Below are positions 44,801 through 56,231 of a DNA stretch of 64,000 nt, piece after piece. Every line of letters starts with the position of its first letter. The first letter of the stretch is position 1. Below the pieces are notes generated by a model. That model searched no databases. It saw only the letters and a program-made list of their open reading frames with translations, and had not been told where the DNA came from. The position numbers were made by a program, and so were the translations under genes. Source of the DNA: Micractinium sp. NFX-FRZ (taxonomy: Eukaryota > Chlorophyta > Trebouxiophyceae > Chlorellales > Chlorellaceae); contig JAPTJF010000285.1 of NCBI GenBank assembly GCA_029339195.1, forward strand, positions 18,025 to 82,024, given 5' to 3'.

Positions 44801-45856
44801 TAACGTCCCTTTGTCCCCTTTAAGAAACTCCGCCCGTGTCACAATTAGCGGGTAGCTGTTCCCTTCCCCCCCCCCCACCACCACCATCAAAACGTGCACA
44901 ACACGCACGCCGCTCCCGGGGGAGCGGAACGCGGGTGCCCCCGACAAACACACAGTTTCAACACACACATACAGTTTCAAACAATGTATCAGGCTTATGA
45001 AAAGGGACTGCCTCCACCTGCCGCATCGGAGAGGGCGCTCTGACATATCCGCAGCTGACCTGCTCAGAATGTGGCCCGGCAGCACAAGCAGCAGCAACAC
45101 TCGTACAACAGTACTTGAATTGAAAATGCCCTCACCTGCCTCCTCCTTGCCTCCCTCCAGCAGCTCCGCCTTGGCCACAATCAGCACGTGGCTGTCCCCG
45201 ACGGCAGACACATTGGCTTCCTGCACGCGCACCAGCGCCTCGCTCTTCAGCTCCGCTCCAAACTCGCGAGCCACCTGCATGGGGAGAGTGTGGGAATGTG
45301 GGATGGAGTGAGTTTAAACATGTCAAACTCAGCACCGGCTTCAGGAGCAGAGGGTGGGAGGCAGGCGGGCCGGTGGGAAGTGGTTTAATGGCTTGCTGCC
45401 GTCCTTGACTTGATGTCAGCAGTGGCATGCAGGGTGGAATTGAAAACGCAGCAGGGCAGCGGTGTGCATCCTCAGCAGCCCTCAGCGGCAAGGCCCACAG
45501 CGTGCTTGCCTGCGAGGTGAAGACGCTGGCAATGTTCTCCTTGCCATCCGTCAGCTGGCACTTGATCTTGCCATTGTCCAGGCGTTGCAGGATGCCGGAC
45601 ACCTGGGTGCACAGCAGGCGCGGAGCAGCAGGAAATGTTTGAGGACGGGCAGTCGAAGCGGGCGGGCAGCAAAGTGCAGGCGGGAGGCAGGCTGGGTGGG
45701 CGCCCCCGCCACAGGCAGCAAATAGCCCCGGCGGGCAGCTGCGCATCTGCCCTCGACACACTGCCATTGCCTTGACCTGCACGCCCGCACCTTGAGGTCC
45801 ACCGACTGCTCCACGGCGCCATTTGCCCTCAATTTTGAAACAGCGCCCGCCTGCAT
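38854..45856 (-). CDS. RPA1: Replication protein A 70 kDa subunit (RPA1)
   Basis: Seventeen exons, all in phase: 45856-45791, 45602-45510, 45274-45136, 44734-44539, 44278-44026, 43455-43347, 43061-42979, 42448-42336, 42169-42036, 41658-41520, 41268-41165, 41022-40955, 40401-40339, 40104-40030, 39583-39529, 39296-39220, 38961-38854; 624 residues, normal for the family. It is the large subunit of the single-stranded-DNA-binding RPA trimer used in replication, repair and recombination. N-terminal OB fold: exons 1-3; Ala-rich linker: exon 4; DBD-A: exons 5-6 (LNPYNNSWAVKAKV, YIFARGNVKPADKRYS, NDYALHFD); DBD-B: exons 7-11 (DLIGVVTEV, VVLTMWGATAE, INPSDMPEAAALREWYD); DBD-C: exons 12-17 (YIFSAKVVDESGEALVQVFN, ATDYAAECRRML). 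The zinc ribbon of DBD-C is eroded: ANPENNRK replaces the first Cys pair and CEYD the second, leaving one cysteine (C510). Introns after exons 2 and 12 use GC donors. Confidence 0.9.
39722..39769 (-). repeat. Degenerate copy of RPA1 exon 14
   Basis: On the minus strand, GTCTTCAGCGCC-GGGTCATG-ACG repeats the start of true exon 14 (ATCTTCAGCGCC-AGGTCGTG-ACG). It lies in the following intron and soon loses similarity. Confidence 0.75.
40227..40319. repeat. 38 bp minisatellite in RPA1 intron 13
   Basis: Two nearly perfect 38-39 bp copies starting at 40227 and 40265, and a partial third at 40304. Core ACTATGCCAGTGTGTAGCAC. Confidence 0.9.
40345..40830 (-). repeat. Five-copy array across the RPA1 exon 13 acceptor
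   Basis: The true exon 13 start (40339-40401) is followed, into the intron, by four decayed copies near 40470, 40580, 40690 and 40785 (+ coordinates). Shared blocks are GGTGGTGCCG, GCAGAAGTACTGCCC and GGGCCCTGCTCCAC. Spacing is about 90-115 bp. Confidence 0.75.
41688..41777 (-). repeat. Copies of the RPA1 exon 10 acceptor
   Basis: CATGCCGCTGACAGCA (41694) and CATGCTGCTGACTGCA (41759) on the + strand repeat CATGCTGCTGACTGCA at the true exon 10 boundary (41648-41663). Confidence 0.65.
43845..43905 (-). repeat. Degenerate copy of RPA1 exon 5 end
   Basis: GTTGCCCTCCTCGAGCAGGT on the + strand repeats CTTGCCCTCCTCCAGCAGGT at the true exon 5 donor side, about 170 bp away. It reads LLEEGN on the minus strand against LLEEGK. 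Confidence 0.65.
44812..44868 (-). repeat. Degenerate copy of RPA1 exon 3
   Basis: Minus-strand translation GNSYPLIVTRAEFLKGDKG matches GDSHVLIVAKAELLEGGKE of true exon 3. It lies in the intron after exon 3, about 320 bp from the original. Confidence 0.8.
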
Positions 45857-46267
45857 TGCTGCGCTGTGCTCGTCTCCTGCGCCGATCGGCACGCTGTGAC
45901 GGGGGCGAGGTCTGTTCCTGGGCGGGGACGGCAGAGGCTGTAGCTAGCTGCGGGTGCCTGCGCTCGAGTGCTGGCGGGGTTGAAACAAGGGTGATCGGAC
46001 AGCACAAGTGAACCAGGTGTGACTCAACGGATAGCCTGGACTCCTGCCCGTTCCCTCTCCGGCTGCCGAAAGTCGAATGCAAGCGCCACGTCACCAGAGG
46101 TTCCTCCCCCCAGCTGCAGCCAGCTGAGCATTCAAGGGGGCAATCCTGCTGCCTGATATTTGCAGATCAAAGAGCTGGAACAGCCTCATCGCGCTGTGAC
46201 CGCTCCCCGTTCTCGACGGGCGCTAGTAGCGCCCTTAATAAACGGGGCAGCAGGCCGTCTTGCAGCG
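45857..46267. promoter_or_regulatory. Divergent promoter between RPA1 and the GT77 gene
   Basis: 411 bp between the two start codons. RPA1 is assigned its ATG at 45856; the frame stays open to 45892, but only through a GTG. No TATA or CCAAT motif stands out. Confidence 0.45.
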
Positions 46268-49200
46268 ATGGCGCGGTTGGACGAGGTCTCGCTGCCACGG
46301 GCGCTGTCGCCACTGAGGCTCGTCCTCATATTGGTCTTCCTGCTCTCCGTCACCGGCGGCCTGGTGTACCTGTTTGGCATGCCTTTGAGGATGGTGTACT
46401 GGGGAGGTGAGTTAACCAGGCCTGGGGCTGCCTTGCTGCGCGCTCCCGCCACTGCTGCCTGGCGCCGCTGCCGCTGCCGCCGCCGCAGTTGGTTCCAACC
46501 GAGTGCACACCAGCACCCGATTACCAGGCCCGTCCGTCCCGCGTCTGCAGTCTATGGCCGCCTGCGCCCCATGGTGTCTGAGCAAGACCTACTGAGGCAG
46601 GGCAAGGAGGTGCCAGGTGGGTGCAAGCTGAAGAGGTGCCAGGCGGTGCATGCACCCAGACGAAGCCAGCAGTGGAATTGTACGGTTCGGTGCTTAGCTG
46701 GGTGCTGCGTCCCGCCTGCTACCAAGCTGCTGGCACACAAAGAGGCAATGCAGCCCTGTACCCGCTTTTCCGCCTGCCCGGTCACTAGCCGAGGGCATCG
46801 CCTCTTCCATGCACTAACCCTAGCAGCGTCTCGTGTACCCCTGTTCCCTGCAACCATGCTGTGCTGTGCTGCAGGCGGGGCGCAGGCGCTGCGCGACATG
46901 ATTGAGGGGGAGAGGCGGGAGGCGAGTGAGCAGCCCGCTGTGCATGGTGACGTCATCATGCCGAGTGCAGACAGCGGCGGCGGGGAAACGGAAGATGCTG
47001 AGGCTGCGGACGTTGTCGTTCAGCAGCAGCAGCAGGAGGAGCAGCCGCCAGAGCAACAAGAGGAGGCACCGGCAGGCGGGGGACAGGCAGGAGCGGTGGG
47101 TGACTCTGAGCCCGTGACAGGCGGGAACCGGGCGCACGCGCTCACCAAGTGAGTTTGTGGGTGCTGGAGTGTGTGTGCCCTCCTGGTGTGAGGAGGGACT
47201 GGTGACACTGTGTATGCGGCAGGGAGGGTCTGCCAGGGTGTGAGGTGGGAAGGGCACACCTTGGCGGCATGCGCTGCAGGGAGAGGTTGTCACGGTGGTT
47301 CAATGAACATTGCGATTGAAGCATGCAAGGCGGGGTGCGCAAGTGCAGTGATTTTAGAACTTGCTGCCGCAGCGGACAGCACCTTTGCTTTAGAGGAGCA
47401 CAGCACAGTTCCCTTCCTTTGCAGCGTTCACGCTGTGCTGCTGCGGCGACTGTGCACCCCCACTGTGACGTGTGTGTGTTTCATGCTTGTTTGGCAGGGA
47501 GATGGTTGCGAAGGTGGCGCAGGACAACACGGTGATGGTCACTTGGGCCAACTACCACTACCGCGACTTTGTGATGAACTGGGTGGAGCACCTGCAGGCG
47601 GCGGGCTGCAACGCCTTCATCGTCGGTGAGAGGGGCTCAAGGCTGCATGGCCTGGGGGGGGCCAGTGAAGAGTTGCAGAGGCGGTGCTATTTGTCCTGTT
47701 TACGAGGGTGTAGCAAACTGTGCAGACCGTCCATATTGGAGGGACCCCTACCCCTGCAGGCGCCATGGATGACAAGCTTCTGGAGTACCTGCTTGAGAAG
47801 AAGGTGCCCACCTTCAGCATGAGCTCGGGCCTCACGCTGGACGACTTTGGCTGGGGCTCGCCCACCTTCCACAAAATGGTGGGCGAGGGGCTCGTGCGTA
47901 ATTCTTATGTCTTGCCGCCGAACCCTCATTTCCTCGGTTTGGCGAGCTGACCGAAGGGTAGACCTTGGGTCTCAGGCGTCTTGCTGATGCGCCTAACTGA
48001 ACAATGCTCTGACTGGTGGGGAGGTGGGGATTCAATGTGCTCGCACCTTTCACACACGTCCCCCCACACCGTGCAGGGCCGCGAGAAGATCAACCTCATC
48101 TACTCCTTCACCAAGATGGGCTTTGATGTGCTCATCTCAGACGTGGACACCGTGTGGATGCGCAACCCGCTGCCCTATGTGAAGCAGGCGCGCAGGCAGG
48201 GTGTTGACAGTTTTAGGGTGGGAACGCCTCTTGTTTGGCACGTTTAAATACAGGCGTGCTTTCTCTTCCTCAGGGGGCTGAGTTATTTGTGCGGCCCGCC
48301 GCCGAGCTGGAGCTAGCAACCGGGGACACATGACACATTATGTGCACGAGGTTGTGTGCTTATGGCTGATGACGCTGCACTTGCAGCATCCCTGAGGCTG
48401 ACATCCTCACGCGCATGACCACAGATCCACACAACGTTGAACAAGGGCCTTATGCCTGACTGACATCTGTCTTTCTGCCCTGTCCTCTGCAGTATCCCGA
48501 TGCCGACATCCTCACCTCCAGCGACCATCTGATGAACACGGTGACAGACGAGGGCCTGGAGGTGTGGCCGAACGCCGCCTCTGCCGCCAACATTGGCATG
48601 ATGCTCTTCCGCCCCAAGGGCCACGATCTGGCCGCGGTGCGTGGTGTCGGGTTCATAGCTTCCGTGTGTGGGTGACCATACAGGGTTGCGAGTGTGGGCA
48701 GCGTGAGATTAACCTCCTCGTGGCGCATGGGTGGGCTGAGGAGTGTGGGCGCTGGGAGCCTGGGCCGCGGTGTGGGTGTGGGCTGCTGGGCATGTGGAGC
48801 TGCAGGCAGTGCACCCCCTGGCGCCCAGACGGTTGATGTAGAGCTATGATTCTCTGGTGAGCCTCCCCTCCCTGCATTTGGCATTGCCTGCAGGAGTGGG
48901 TGGCTTTGCTGGAGAAGGACAGCAGCATTTGGGACCAGAACGGGTTCAATGACCTGTTCAGGCGCGGCTCCCGCCCCCTGCCCGACCGCGCTGACCGCCT
49001 GTTCGAGTGAGTTCGCCTTGCCGAGTTAGGTGGCGGCGTGTAAAGGGATGTGTCCGTTCCCAGCTTTTATTTGCTCAAATGTGTCGGCGGCCTGTCGAGG
49101 TTTTGACTCCCTCCCTCCCACGTGTGGCATTTGGCTTCTGTCTGCTTGAAGGCACATGTTTGACCTGTGACTGGTAATTACCTGTCCTTCCCTCTGTACT

Positions 49201-52200
49201 TGTGTGTGTTGCAGGTGCTACGACGGCAAGCTCAAGTGCGGCATCTTCCCCGTCTCCATCTTCTGCTCGGGGCACACTGGCTTCACACAAGACATGCCTG
49301 GCAAGCTGGGCCTCAAGCCATACGTGATCCACGCCACCTTCCAGTTTTCTGGCACGCCTGGCAAGCGGCACCGCATGCGCGAGCGGCTGATGTGGAATGT
49401 GAGCTTGTTTGCTTGGGATTACAGCGGGGTATGAGCAAGCAATAGGCAGTGTGAGGGATAGCAGAAACTGAGTGGTGATGTGGAAGTTGAGCCAGCGGGG
49501 CATGCGTGTGTGTGGTGTGTGAGGGGGTGGGGATGGGGGTGGGGTGGGGTGGCTTACAGTTTCTTGGGACCCTGTTTCGTGGCTGAAACGTGCGCAAGTG
49601 GGGGCAGTGTTTCTTGCGTAGCACTTTCAAAGGGGCGCGGATGGCGTGTACATCGGAGCGGAGCAACTGCGGAGAGGGTAATGCGGATCCAATGTTCCGG
49701 GACCCAATCTTCAAGTTGTGCCTGCTGGGCCTACGATGAGCTGCAGCTCCCGCTGCACATGCTGCCGAGTTTCACTTCTTTCACTTCCCCTATTTTCCAC
49801 CCGTCACCATATTTTGCAGGATGGGCCCGAGTACTTCAACGAGCCTGCAGCAGGGTTCATTGTGTGGGACTACGACGTGCCGCAGCCCCTGCTTGATGCC
49901 TGCAAGAATGTGGAGCGCGACTTCACCCTGCAGGTGAGTTGAATGAGCAGATTTGAAGTTCTCTTGCTGACTTCCTTCTGTTGGAAGGCTTACAGCAACT
50001 GTGGGCTCGCACAGGTTGCCGCCAGGGCTGTAAGTCTCTTGCAGGCGCATGATGCGTGCCTTCACCTTGGCAGCCTTTGTTATGTCGGTGCCTGGGTCAT
50101 TCCTGCAATTCCCAGGCGCCGCACGAACAAGCAGTCCCAAGTGGCACCCCAAGCCGCTGCACCGAGCCCAGAGCAGCACGGAGGCCTTGTACATTAGGGG
50201 TAGACGCCCCCATGGCGGCAGACTTCCCCACACAGCACCCCATCAACTCACTTTTTCCTCTCAATTGAACCACTCATTCATCTAAACGTAATTTCCAACC
50301 AACAACCCCTGCAGGCCACCCACCCCCACTTTGCTCTGGTCAACTACCAGCTGAAACAGCTGCGGGCCGCCTTTGCTCTGGCGCAGGTGGGGCGGATAGG
50401 GGGGGAGGGGGCCCTTTGAGATGTCGGCTGGCATGCAATGCAAGAAATTCATGCAGTGAGGGCAGGCCGCTTGAAGCAATAGCAAAGCGCTTGTGTGCAG
50501 CGGCTGCTCGTTGGGTGGGCGGCCGTGTGGTTGCTGTGCCAACAACAAGCACACCTGCCATGTCCGCATGCATCTGTCTCTGCCTTCATCCGCACTGCCC
50601 ACCATCTTGGCACCCTCTATTTGTGCGCTGTGCTGCCTGGCCACGCCAGCTCAGTGCCCCCTCATGCCTGCCTTGTCTACTTGCCACATCCCTCTGCCTC
50701 TGGTCTTGCCGCCTCTGCTATTGTTGCCCACCATCTGGCAACCCTTCCACCCCTGCCTCCCCCTGCTTGCTCACACGCCAGCCCAGTACTGCATCTGCTG
50801 CCTGCTTCAACATGGCGGCACAGTGCTGCCCCCAGTGCCTGCACCTTGCACGCCCAGTGCTGCCCATGCTGCCAGCCCACCCAATCTTGGCCCGGCTGCC
50901 TGCCCACACCCCAAGTAGAGCGAGCTTGTGCTGCCCGCCCACAACCCCTCCTGCGCTGATCCCTGCTGCCTGCTGCCAACTTGCTGTTTGGTTTTGCTGT
51001 GCGAGCAGATCACAGGCCGTGCAGTGATCCTGCCGCGCCTGATGTGCGGCATGGACCGCTGGTGGGCCCCGCACGACGGCACCATCCCAGGGTCGGGCCT
51101 GGAGATTCCCTACGCCTGCCCAGCAGATCACGTGCTCGACCTGGAATCGTAAGTGGAATCAACGGATGCTGTTTGAATATGTTGTAGGTGTTGTTGTTTA
51201 TGTTCAGATCACAGTGCAATCACTAAGCGGCATCAGTGGCAGAACACGTGCTGAAGCTAAATATTTGGAGCCAGGCACCTCTACGCTACTGGCCGGTCCT
51301 TTCCTGCAGCATGTTGCGCCAGCAGCCGGAGCACACATGTGACACGACTGTCCGTCTGCTTGTGCTGCGTATCAAGTGGCGCCCACCCTCCCTGCCCCCT
51401 GCAGCATGTCGCGCCAGCAGCCAGAGAGCGAGTTTGGCCCCAACTTTGAGTTCAGGGAGTACAGCTTCCTTGAGCGCCCGCAGGCGGCAGAGCTCAGCAC
51501 TGTGGTGCTGACAGTCTGCCAGGTGAGGGTGCAAACAGACCAAGCTATTTGCATATTTGATTCAGTCACGGTTCATCCTCTAATAACTGAGGATCACAGC
51601 TGTCATAGCTCTGCTGACTAGACCTGTGTGCTTGCCCCTGCAGGATGGAGATGCGGGGTGTGCCGACGGGGGCAGCGGCGGCGCCACGGACAAGCTGCAG
51701 CCTCAGCTGGATGAGACGCAGCTCAAGGCAGCCCTTACGGAGGGCGCAGCGGCCAAGGCCAAGGTGGGTGTTGTTTCCACAGCTGTGGGGCCCTTGCTGT
51801 TGCGCTGCCTGCTTACCTGCTTGTGCTTGCTTGCTTGCTTGCTTGCTTTGAGTACAGCTGGTCTGTCGCACATGCCTGATCTGTCGCAGGTGCTGCGCAT
51901 CTCCGGCGGCATAGACCGTCTCTTCAAGGGCTGGGCAGACGAGGCAGCGGGGCAGCGTTTCAAGCGGCGGCTGGACGGCTATGCCTCCATCTGGTGCTGC
52001 GTCAATGCGCACCCCGGGCACGTCTGGTGAGTGTGGGACAGGGCAACGGGGCAGGGGCACGTGTGGACACTAAATCATGCACCAAGGGCGCTCCATTCAG
52101 GGCTCCACCTGGTGCTGCATGAACTTGCACACCTGGTGCTGCATGAACACACACATTTGAGGACAGGGGGCATTCGGCCACCCCCAACGCCAACCCGCTA

Positions 52201-52572
52201 GCAGCGGGTGTGGGCCGGGGGAAGTGTGCTTCCTTCCCAACACATCCCGACTCCAAAAGCTCCCCTCCAATAGCCCGCCAGCTGACTGTCCATCTAGTTC
52301 ACATTCACCTGCCTACTGTCAGCTCGCTCAACACCCACTCTCTGCAAGTCAATTCCCCCTTTCTCCCATCAGGCATCTTGTCAACACCAGACTTGCACCC
52401 ACCACGCGCGATGTTTCTGCCCGCCACTTGCACACTCACCTTCTGCCTGTTTCGCTTTCACGCTCCCTCCTCCGTCTTCAGGTACGACTTCTTCTTCGAT
52501 CAGCTGCCCCACACGGACCGGCACGGTCGTACGATCAACGGCACGGTGTGGGAGCCCGTGACTGGACCGTGA
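46268..52572 (+). CDS. XEG113-like arabinosyltransferase (GT77)
   Basis: Sixteen exons in phase: 46268-46406, 46551-46616, 46875-47148, 47498-47625, 47760-47878, 48077-48187, 48493-48636, 48894-49006, 49215-49398, 49820-49933, 50315-50386, 51009-51148, 51405-51522, 51644-51763, 51890-52026, 52482-52572; 689 residues. A type II Golgi anchor lies at residues 16-38 (LRLVLILVFLLSVTGGLVYLF), followed by an acidic/Gln-rich stem. The catalytic region matches plant XEG113: TVMVTWANYHYRDFVMNWV, FGWGSPTFHKMGREK, DVD (residues 264-266, the DxD metal/nucleotide-sugar motif) with TVWMRNPLPY, YPDADILTSSD, NIGMMLFRPKGHDL and WDQNGFNDLFRRGSRPLP. In Arabidopsis XEG113 extends arabinose chains on hydroxyproline of extensins; a similar cell-wall glycoprotein role is inferred. 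Exon 6 ends at a GC donor (48188). Introns 6 and 12 carry copies of exon edges. Confidence 0.88.
48378..48422 (+). repeat. Degenerate copy of GT77 exon 7 start
   Basis: TTGCAG followed by a segment reading IPEADILTRMT, against CTGCAG and YPDADILTSSD in the true exon 105 bp downstream. Confidence 0.8.
51303..51345 (+). repeat. Copy of GT77 exon 13 acceptor and start
   Basis: CCTGCAGCATGTTGCGCCAG repeats CCTGCAGCATGTCGCGCCAG at the true exon 13, 95 bp downstream; similarity extends about 32 bp. Confidence 0.85.
51825..51847. repeat. GCTT tetranucleotide microsatellite
   Basis: About five GCTT units in intron 14 of the GT77 gene. Confidence 0.85.
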
Positions 52573-53884
52573 TCTGTTTGGCCGAGGAGCCCCACCTCGC
52601 CTCCCCTCTTTCTTCTTCCTGCTTCCCCCGCTCTGCTTCTTTCCCTCTGCTTGCTGCTCCGCACTGTTTTGGAACTGCTCCGCACACTGCGACCTGCAAC
52701 ACCCACGCACCTCCCACGAGAAACAGCAGTCAGCCGGCAGGCAGCAGGGTGGGCAGCGCCCATGGAGTTCAGGCACTGACTGTCCGTGCGGGCTGAGATG
52801 CAGGACGGCTTGCCCTGCTTTCGGCCAGGAGGCACAGACACCCAGCCTGGAGGGGCTGGGGCACACCGCCACCACACCTTCTCCGTCGTTGTTGCGGGCC
52901 CCGCTGGGCGCGTGGCCAGTGGCCGTGGGCGCGGGTGTGGACCGTCGGGGCCTGCAGCCGTGCTGCTTGCTTTGTTCTGCTTGCTTTGTTCTGCGCTTGC
53001 CCTGCGCAGCGCTGCGCTGTGCTGGGCCAGTGGGTTGCTTTGGCCTGCTTTGTTCTGCTGCCAGAGGGCCAGCACCCAGGCACACGGAACGAAAGGAAGG
53101 AGAGTGGGCAGGCGTGGAGAAGGAGGAGGGAGGGGGAAGTCGGGGTGCGCCGTTCCAACCGGGCTACCCGCAGCAGCCTCCAGCCCCAGAGCCCAACAGA
53201 GCGGCAAAACAGGCGAGGGGAAGCAGCCACCAACAGGCAGGCAAGAGAGGCGAGGAGGCGCCAACAGCACCACCCACCAGCAGGGGCGCCCCGCAGGGCG
53301 TACGGGTGTGGCGCGGGCGCGCCCGGGCTTGGGGAAGGCCCATCCAGCCCCCAAGCCGGCGGCCAGCCAGGCAGGCCGCGCACCACAGCCCCCCAGCAGG
53401 CCAGAGCCGCCATCACACACCGCAGCAGCAGTCCCACAGCAACCACACCAACAGCGCGCGTCTCGGCCAGGCGGCTGCTGGGGTGCCGAAGGCTCATCCA
53501 GACCAGGGCCCACCAACCAGCACCCTCACAACACGCTCAAGCCACAAACAACCCACCCACTGCACCAGGTAGTGCCTCCCCCTGACCGCCACCTGTGTGC
53601 GAGCTGGCAACTTCCCCTCAAAAGTTACAGTCATCCACGCCCAGAGGGGGGGCAGTGGAAACAGGACAGTGGCCATTTAGTCCATGATGATACAAAACAA
53701 ACAGCAAATGTAGGTGCGGCGGGTGGGGTGGTTGGGTGTGGGTAACTCTTCTCATGTGTTGAGCCAGCGGCGAGGACGGCTGCTGCTGATTTGCTCAAAA
53801 TTGAACAGGTGGCCGCCTTGGTGGGGGGAATGCCACCGCCAAGGGCTCACTGAACTCCAAGCTGCTGCCAAGGTGGGTGGGTGC
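52573..53884. other. Convergent intergenic region, GT77 and LHCII 3' ends
   Basis: 1.3 kb of very GC-rich sequence with long open frames on both strands (up to 338 codons), none showing a domain or consistent splice structure. It should hold both 3' UTRs. Confidence 0.5.
53625..53629 (-). terminator. TGTAA polyadenylation signal of LHCII gene
   Basis: Minus-strand TGTAA 256 bp after the LHCII stop codon, the normal position for green-algal genes. Confidence 0.6.
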
Positions 53885-56231
53885 TTACGCGGAGGGCACG
53901 AACTGCAGGGGAGGAACAGGGACGGGCGGCAGGAGCGATCAGGCAACCAGGCAACTGCGGGCGGTGCAGCTTTGCTGTAATTGATGCTGGGTGCAGAAGC
54001 ACACAGTTTTATCCAGCCACCCCTGCTGACCAGAAGCAGGAGAGCAGGAGGTCGAAGATTTGATGTAAAAGTTTAAATCCACTCGACCCCCACATACCTT
54101 GGTGGCAATCGCGAAGCCGTTGTTGACGGACGGGTTGGCCAGGTGGTCAGCAAGGTTCTCCAGGGGAGACTTGCCGGTCAGCAGTGCCTGCAGACAGGAG
54201 AGAGTGGGGGGGTGGGGGTAAGGAGCGGAAGGCGGACAGGGCGCATGGCCAGGCAGCCGCAGCGGGGGGGGCCTCTAGAGAACGATACACAGCACGCAGC
54301 ATGTGAAGTCCCGCCGCTTCCCCACACCCACCCCCCAAACGACAAGGACACACTTCCAACTCCACACCCACCTGCACGTAGAAGCCGAACATGGAGAACA
54401 TAGCCAGGCGGCCGTTCTTGATCTCCTTCACCTGCGAACCAGAAAGAGGCAGGCAGGGAACGGTGGTCAGCAGGCAGGGAGAAGACGGGTTGCACAGCAA
54501 CTTGTGGGCCGTCATGCAAGCAAACGCAGCGTCACGTGCTTGCAACCTGCCACTGCACACACAAAGCGAACGAATATGTCACGCACACATGTTACGCCCC
54601 CTATTCCACCCCCTCACCTTCAGCTCCGCCAGGGTGTCGGGGTCGTCAGCCAGGCCCAGGGGGTCGAAGAAGCCGCCGGGGTACAGGGAGTCGCCGGAGG
54701 TCTCCACGGGGCCCTCGCCTGGGGACGAAAACGACGAGGGAGGGGGGCAGCATACACAGGATGAGCTGGGTGCCACGCAGCTGGATTGCTCATGCAAGGC
54801 GCTCTTGCACCGGCCTGGCCACAGCAGGGGGGCAACCGTGCACAACACGGGGGTGGCCTAGCAAGCCGTGCTGGTGCACAGGGCATGACGCTCGCGTCAC
54901 CCCAACGCCGACTCTCCGCGCCAACTCACCGGAGAAGCGGTAGGCCTCAGCGGCGCCCATGACCACCAGCTGGGTCAGCAGCACGGCGGCGATGGACTGG
55001 GCGTGGATCAGGGAGGGGTTACCCAGGTAGTTCAGGCCATCCTCAGCGCTGCACAAGGTAGGAAAGTGGGGGCAGGTGGCAGGGTGAGGGGCCGGGCATG
55101 CTGGTGCACGAAGTTGTGGGCCACGTAGCCGCTGCCGCATACACACGGCTGCGCTTCTGCCTGGCAGAAGCGCCCACAGCCGCGGCACCGCCTCTTCCGC
55201 AGACTCCACACCCCCCACTCGGCTCTACTCACAAGATGGAGGCGCCGGCCTTGAACCACACGGCGGCCTCGCCGTCGAAGGCGGCCACACCGTTGTTCTG
55301 CAGCAGCTCGGGGGTCAGGCAGCCCAGGGCGCCGAGCATGGCCTGCAGACGAGGGGACGGGACACAACGTCAGCACATGGCGGGAAAGAGGCAACTGGCG
55401 CGTCGCGCATCTAAACCGGCACCACGTGCGGCCAGCCAGCTGCTGCCGCGTTCGAGTCCACATCCAGGCCCACTGGCCGACTGTTTGGAAAGATGTGTCG
55501 GCTCACCCAGCGGGCGTGGATGACCTCGGTCTCCCGGTAGCGGGCGAAGGTCTCGGGGTCGGCGGACAGGCCGGCGGAGTCCCAGCCGTAGTCACCGGGG
55601 AACTCACCTGCACACCATCACGGGGGACAGGGGGATGTGAGATTCAACAACCAAATGACAGACACAGGAGCAGGCACAAGTGGAGCATGCGGGTGCGATT
55701 GTGCCAGCCTGGCGGCTAGATAAGGCGCCGCTCCCGCCGTCGTCGCCGCCCGCGCCGGAAGTGCGCCACGCACCGTTCAGGTAAGAGGGGGTGGCACCAT
55801 CGGAGAAGGGGCCCAGGAACTTGGCACGGTCGGGGCCGTAGAACTCCACAGAGGCGCGGGTCACCTGGCGGGTGGCCTGCAGGACAAGGAGGCGGGGCGG
55901 TGAGCAGTGACGGGGCGCGCCGCGGGTCGGGCGGGATAGTGCTGGGGGATAGAGTCGCGGCGCTCGCGCTGCCGACTCTCGCTGCGAGTGTAGGCCCGAG
56001 CGACGAGAAGCGAGGGCAGTGAGGCCTCAGGGGCCTCAAGTGACAACGGGATAGAGTGCGTATCTCAGTCATCCCCGAGACTGGGCAGCCCGCTGGTGTC
56101 TCGGCGCGTCATATTCGCGTTGTTAGTGAGACGTTGAAGTCTGGTGAAGTGCAGGCGGGAGGATCCAGTGCGGGACTCACCCTGCTAGACGGCCGCACAG
56201 CAGCGAGAGAGCGGGTCAGAGCGGCCTGCAT
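53885..56231 (-). CDS. LHCII chlorophyll a/b-binding protein
   Basis: Nine exons in phase: 56231-56181, 55876-55774, 55607-55507, 55342-55233, 55048-54930, 54718-54618, 54431-54372, 54187-54098, 53902-53885; 250 residues. The major photosystem II antenna, in the thylakoid membrane. A short Arg/Ser/Ala plastid transit peptide (about residues 1-25) precedes [13 protein letters not shown], then [19 protein letters not shown], helix B with EVIHARWAMLGALG (Glu and His chlorophyll ligands), helix C around [27 protein letters not shown], and helix [20 protein letters not shown] (Glu, Asn and Arg ligands) followed by [12 protein letters not shown] with the last His ligand. The trimerisation motif, normally WYxxxR, starts with Phe here. 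It belongs to the Lhcb/Lhcbm group; the exact member cannot be told. The last exon codes only FVPSA. The introns are short and free of exon-copy relics. Confidence 0.93.

Noticed and set aside
45857..45892. Longer RPA1 start at 45892
   Set aside because: The codon there is GTG; the first ATG is 45856 and leads directly into the conserved N-terminal OB fold.
52500..53745. Long open frames on both strands downstream of the GT77 gene
   Set aside because: Several overlapping frames of 230-340 codons in very GC-rich DNA, with Ala/Gly/Arg/Pro composition and no recognisable motif; expected by chance at this GC content.
55395..55465. tRNA-like B-box (GTTCGAGTCC) in an LHCII intron
   Set aside because: No matching A-box or cloverleaf pairing around it.
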